The position numbers and the translations under genes were made by a program. 64,000 bases of DNA, from positions 62,001 to 126,000 of the forward strand of contig NZ_SLYD01000009.1 in the NCBI RefSeq assembly GCF_004340945.1, read 5' to 3'. The stretch is from Sphingomonas sp. PP-F2F-A104-K0414. Lineage in GTDB: Bacteria; Pseudomonadota; Alphaproteobacteria; Sphingomonadales; Sphingomonadaceae. The notes beneath the pieces are model-generated. The model saw nothing but the letters and a program-made list of their open reading frames with translations. It was not told the origin of the DNA and ran no database searches. Positions 61,938-64,000 of this stretch are shown here, piece after piece (the first letter of the stretch is position 1; each line of letters starts with the position of its first letter).

Positions 61938-62827
61938 CGTGCAGCCTCCGCATCACCCATCGCCTGCAGGATTCGATACGCGTCTTCGTACACCGACGTC
62001 ACGAACCCGCTGATCTCCGTCGGCGATAAGGCCTGAATGTTGCTCCCCGATTGGGAAACGGCATCGCTGACGCCGCGCTGGATGAAGTCGTGCAGCATGT
62101 CCTCGACGTTCTGCGCGGCCGCGGGATTGGCCGGGAGGGCGACGGCCTTCGTGCCAATGTCGTTGCAGATTCGTGCTTCGATGGTGTGCGCAACGTACAG
62201 TTCGAAGACCGTCGTCATCTGCTCGGGTGTCAGTCCATCGATGTCGGTGATGCCGGCATCGGCGAGATCGGCGATCGTCTCGATGAAGGCGTTTCGCGCG
62301 ATCCCCTGGTCGATCGAGCCGTCTTCCGGGCAGACGTGATCGGCTAGACCAGCGAACACTTCCTCGATCGGGCGACCCGCGAGCGCCGTGAGATTCAACT
62401 CACGCAGCGTCTCGGCAATACCGTTCGCTTGGACCGATTGCAGCAGTCGGACGACATTGGCACCCGACACGCGCGCGGTGCCCATCCGTTGCGCGGCACG
62501 TCGCGGGCTTCCCATCGACGACCGGACATAGCCGGATACCGCGCGTCCGAGACTCTTGCGATCGGTCCCGCCCGATTTAGCGAATGTCGTGAAAGCGCTA
62601 CGGGGCGAGCTGAAGCGGCCTGCCGGCCCAGGTGGCGGCAGAGGGACTGCTGGAGGCGGTGCGGCGCCATCACCCTGGTCGGTCCCATCACCGGCGTTAC
62701 CGTCGGCATCCTGACCATCGGCACCATCGTCGTTCTTGTCGGCGTCGCCGCGGTCGAAATCATCGATGAAGGTCGGAACGAGTGGCCGATCATTCGTCGG
62801 CCCATCGAAGGAGGACGAGGTGCCCAT
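61934..62827 (-). CDS. qatB: QatB, Qat defence component
   Basis: A 297-aa protein with no known catalytic motif. The N-terminal 70 residues are low-complexity, Asp/Gly-rich (GDADKNDDGADGQDADGNAG) and Pro-rich. The rest is helical (SPRSAFTTFAKSGGTDRKSL; GRAVSGYVRSSMGSPRRAAQ; LRELNLTALAGRPIEEVFAG). Both ends overlap neighbours: its ATG with the qatA stop (TGATG) and its TGA with the qatC start (ATGA), so the operon is tightly coupled. Assignment rests on position and overall character. Confidence 0.85.
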   Translation of the reverse strand: MGTSSSFDGPTNDRPLVPTFIDDFDRGDADKNDDGADGQDADGNAGDGTDQGDGAAPPPAVPLPPPGPAGRFSSPRSAFTTFAKSGGTDRKSLGRAVSGYVRSSMGSPRRAAQRMGTARVSGANVVRLLQSVQANGIAETLRELNLTALAGRPIEEVFAGLADHVCPEDGSIDQGIARNAFIETIADLADAGITDIDGLTPEQMTTVFELYVAHTIEARICNDIGTKAVALPANPAAAQNVEDMLHDFIQRGVSDAVSQSGSNIQALSPTEISGFVTSVYEDAYRILQAMGDAEAAR

Positions 62828-64000
62828 CAGCTTTTGATCCCGGTCCGCAGAGCAGCCGTAGCGGTCGCCTGGAGCGCCGGGTTATCGCTGATCTTACTCC
62901 ACCGCTCGATCAGGTTCTGGAAGCGGCGCTTCTCGCTCTCTTCGGTCAACACCTCGGACCAGCCCGCAACGACCCACGGCCCGCAGGTTTCGGGCAGCAT
63001 CCCCAGCATATCGACGAGCGCGGATTGCAGATGCGGTTGCGTGCGAACCAGAATCGTCGCGCCGTCGATGCCCGCGGGCGGGCGCACGAAATCGCCTGCG
63101 GCGAGGATCCGGCGTCGAACGAAATCGAACACCAGCGACGCTTCCGGTTTCGCCAGCGCGCGCAACTCGGCGTCCATCCCCGATACGGTCATGCGTCGTC
63201 CCATCAGGCGTTCGACGACCGCGGCGAGCGGGCCCAGCGCCGAAGCTGCCGCGAGATAATCCTTCCGGTCCTTCGTGACGAACAGGTACGGACGAAGGTC
63301 AACGCCGCTGATCGGCGGTTGCAGCTTTGCCCATGCCTTGATGACGTCCGACGCCATCCACTGTGTCAGGACCGGATTCTCGGGCGACGCCACTGCCGCC
63401 TTCGCAGGTGGGGCTGGGTTCTTCGCACCCGTTTGCGGCTCCTCAGCGGTTTTTTTCGCGGCGGTTGGCGCTTCCTCGGGGGGACTTACTGGCGCCGCCT
63501 TCAGTTCGCCTTCGAGTATGCCCAGGTCCTTGCATCGACCATCTGGATCATTCGCCGACGCGAGACCGATCTCGTCGAATAGCGTCGGAATGAACCGTTC
63601 GGCCAACATGAGCTTCGCGAGGACCGGCAGCTTGATGGCTGCGCCGAACCCGCGAGCGTCGGCGGTGCGCGCACGTAACAGCAGGCTATTCAAGAACCGC
63701 TTGATCTGCCGCGGATTGCCCGACGTCCCGCTGGCAAGCAACGGCACGATCTGCTCGGTCAGGACGAGATCCTCCGCCACGTCCTTGGCGCGATCACCGA
63801 GTGCCTCTTGCACTGCGCCGCTGTCGAAGCCGGTCGGGTCCCAGGGCCGCTTCAGCGCCGTGCGCGCTACCTTGACCAATTCGCCGAACTGCTCGTTGTC
63901 GTCGCCGAGGCGCGCACCGACCAACAGCAAGGTGACATAAATGTATGTCTCGACGCCGCCCAACGACGGTATCCGAAACGGGATCTGGATCAGCTTCTCG
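62827..64000 (-). CDS. qatA: QatA, KAP-type P-loop ATPase of the Qat system (5' part outside window)
   Basis: The frame is open to the window edge, so the first part including the P-loop is not visible. The visible 390 residues start EKLIQIPFRIPSLGGVETYI, typical of the KAP NTPase core, followed by SGNPRQIKRFLNSLLLRART, the conserved sensor/arginine region. A Pro/Ala/Glu-rich linker (about 42 residues) leads to a helical C-terminal domain. The stop overlaps the qatB ATG. QatA is the ATPase of the four-gene Qat defence system. Confidence 0.88.
   Translation of the reverse strand, partial: EKLIQIPFRIPSLGGVETYIYVTLLLVGARLGDDNEQFGELVKVARTALKRPWDPTGFDSGAVQEALGDRAKDVAEDLVLTEQIVPLLASGTSGNPRQIKRFLNSLLLRARTADARGFGAAIKLPVLAKLMLAERFIPTLFDEIGLASANDPDGRCKDLGILEGELKAAPVSPPEEAPTAAKKTAEEPQTGAKNPAPPAKAAVASPENPVLTQWMASDVIKAWAKLQPPISGVDLRPYLFVTKDRKDYLAAASALGPLAAVVERLMGRRMTVSGMDAELRALAKPEASLVFDFVRRRILAAGDFVRPPAGIDGATILVRTQPHLQSALVDMLGMLPETCGPWVVAGWSEVLTEESEKRRFQNLIERWSKISDNPALQATATAALRTGIKS

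Noticed and set aside
1..64000. CRISPR arrays, tRNA or rRNA genes, integrases and attachment sites
   Set aside because: I looked for regularly spaced repeats, tRNA-like cloverleaf 3' ends and integrase motifs and found none I could support. The region shows IS remnants but no intact integrative element.

Overview
The window reads as a chromosomal accessory region from a sphingomonad-type alphaproteobacterium. The base composition is GC-rich. The gene families are typical of that group: large TonB-dependent receptors, Ros/MucR-type regulators, an EcfG-like sigma factor, a Dld-type D-lactate dehydrogenase, Tat-exported hydrolases and a DUF6894 protein. The assignment rests on family content only; there is no rRNA, tRNA or housekeeping marker here.

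Left end (1-4.6 kb): a minus-strand, translationally coupled operon of two small MbcA/ParS/Xre-like proteins and an unrecognised 228-aa protein. It is followed by a very large protein with a RecB-like nuclease, an RNase H-like exonuclease and a helicase domain, which runs off the window. Its promoter lies inside an array of four AGAAC half-sites. A small divergent gene and a lipoprotein gene face away from it. This is the best candidate here for an undescribed (defence- or toxin-antitoxin-like) system.

4.6-14.9 kb: scattered genes (fatty acid desaturase, MarR-like and TetR regulators, EcfG-like sigma factor, lipoproteins, an esterase) separated by long intergenic stretches, plus a MucR gene broken by an amber codon.

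14.2-32.8 kb: a catabolic island. A TetR gene diverges from a TonB receptor-hydrolase pair. Downstream lie a GMC oxidoreductase, an SDR, an FAH-family hydrolase, a D-lactate dehydrogenase and a FucP-like sugar transporter. Next comes a coupled EthA-like Baeyer-Villiger monooxygenase / SDR / acyl-CoA ligase operon, then an exported esterase and an exported GH1 beta-glucosidase. One operator-like motif recurs upstream of the receptor, the monooxygenase operon and a lipoprotein gene. Together this suggests uptake and breakdown of a glycosylated, cyclic-ketone-containing compound, with the sugar going to pyruvate plus lactate.

33-43 kb: an OxyR-like LysR regulator, a DUF2490 protein and an exported beta-carbonic anhydrase. 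These are followed by an insertion-sequence graveyard (IS3 and IS110 remnants, broken LysR and cation-efflux genes) that surrounds an AT-richer TonB receptor.

43-51.5 kb: a galactoside locus with a GntR regulator, galactonate dehydratase, an SDR, a sugar MFS transporter and an exported GH2 enzyme.

52-59.8 kb: a multi-PAS hybrid histidine kinase, a PAS/winged-helix protein, an intact MucR, small secreted proteins, and a 1.2-kb non-coding stretch carrying four related GC-rich hairpins.

Right end (59.8-64 kb): a complete-looking qatB-qatC-qatD set with a partial qatA on the minus strand. This is the known Qat anti-phage system. The window is therefore metabolic cargo lying between a known and a putative defence locus.
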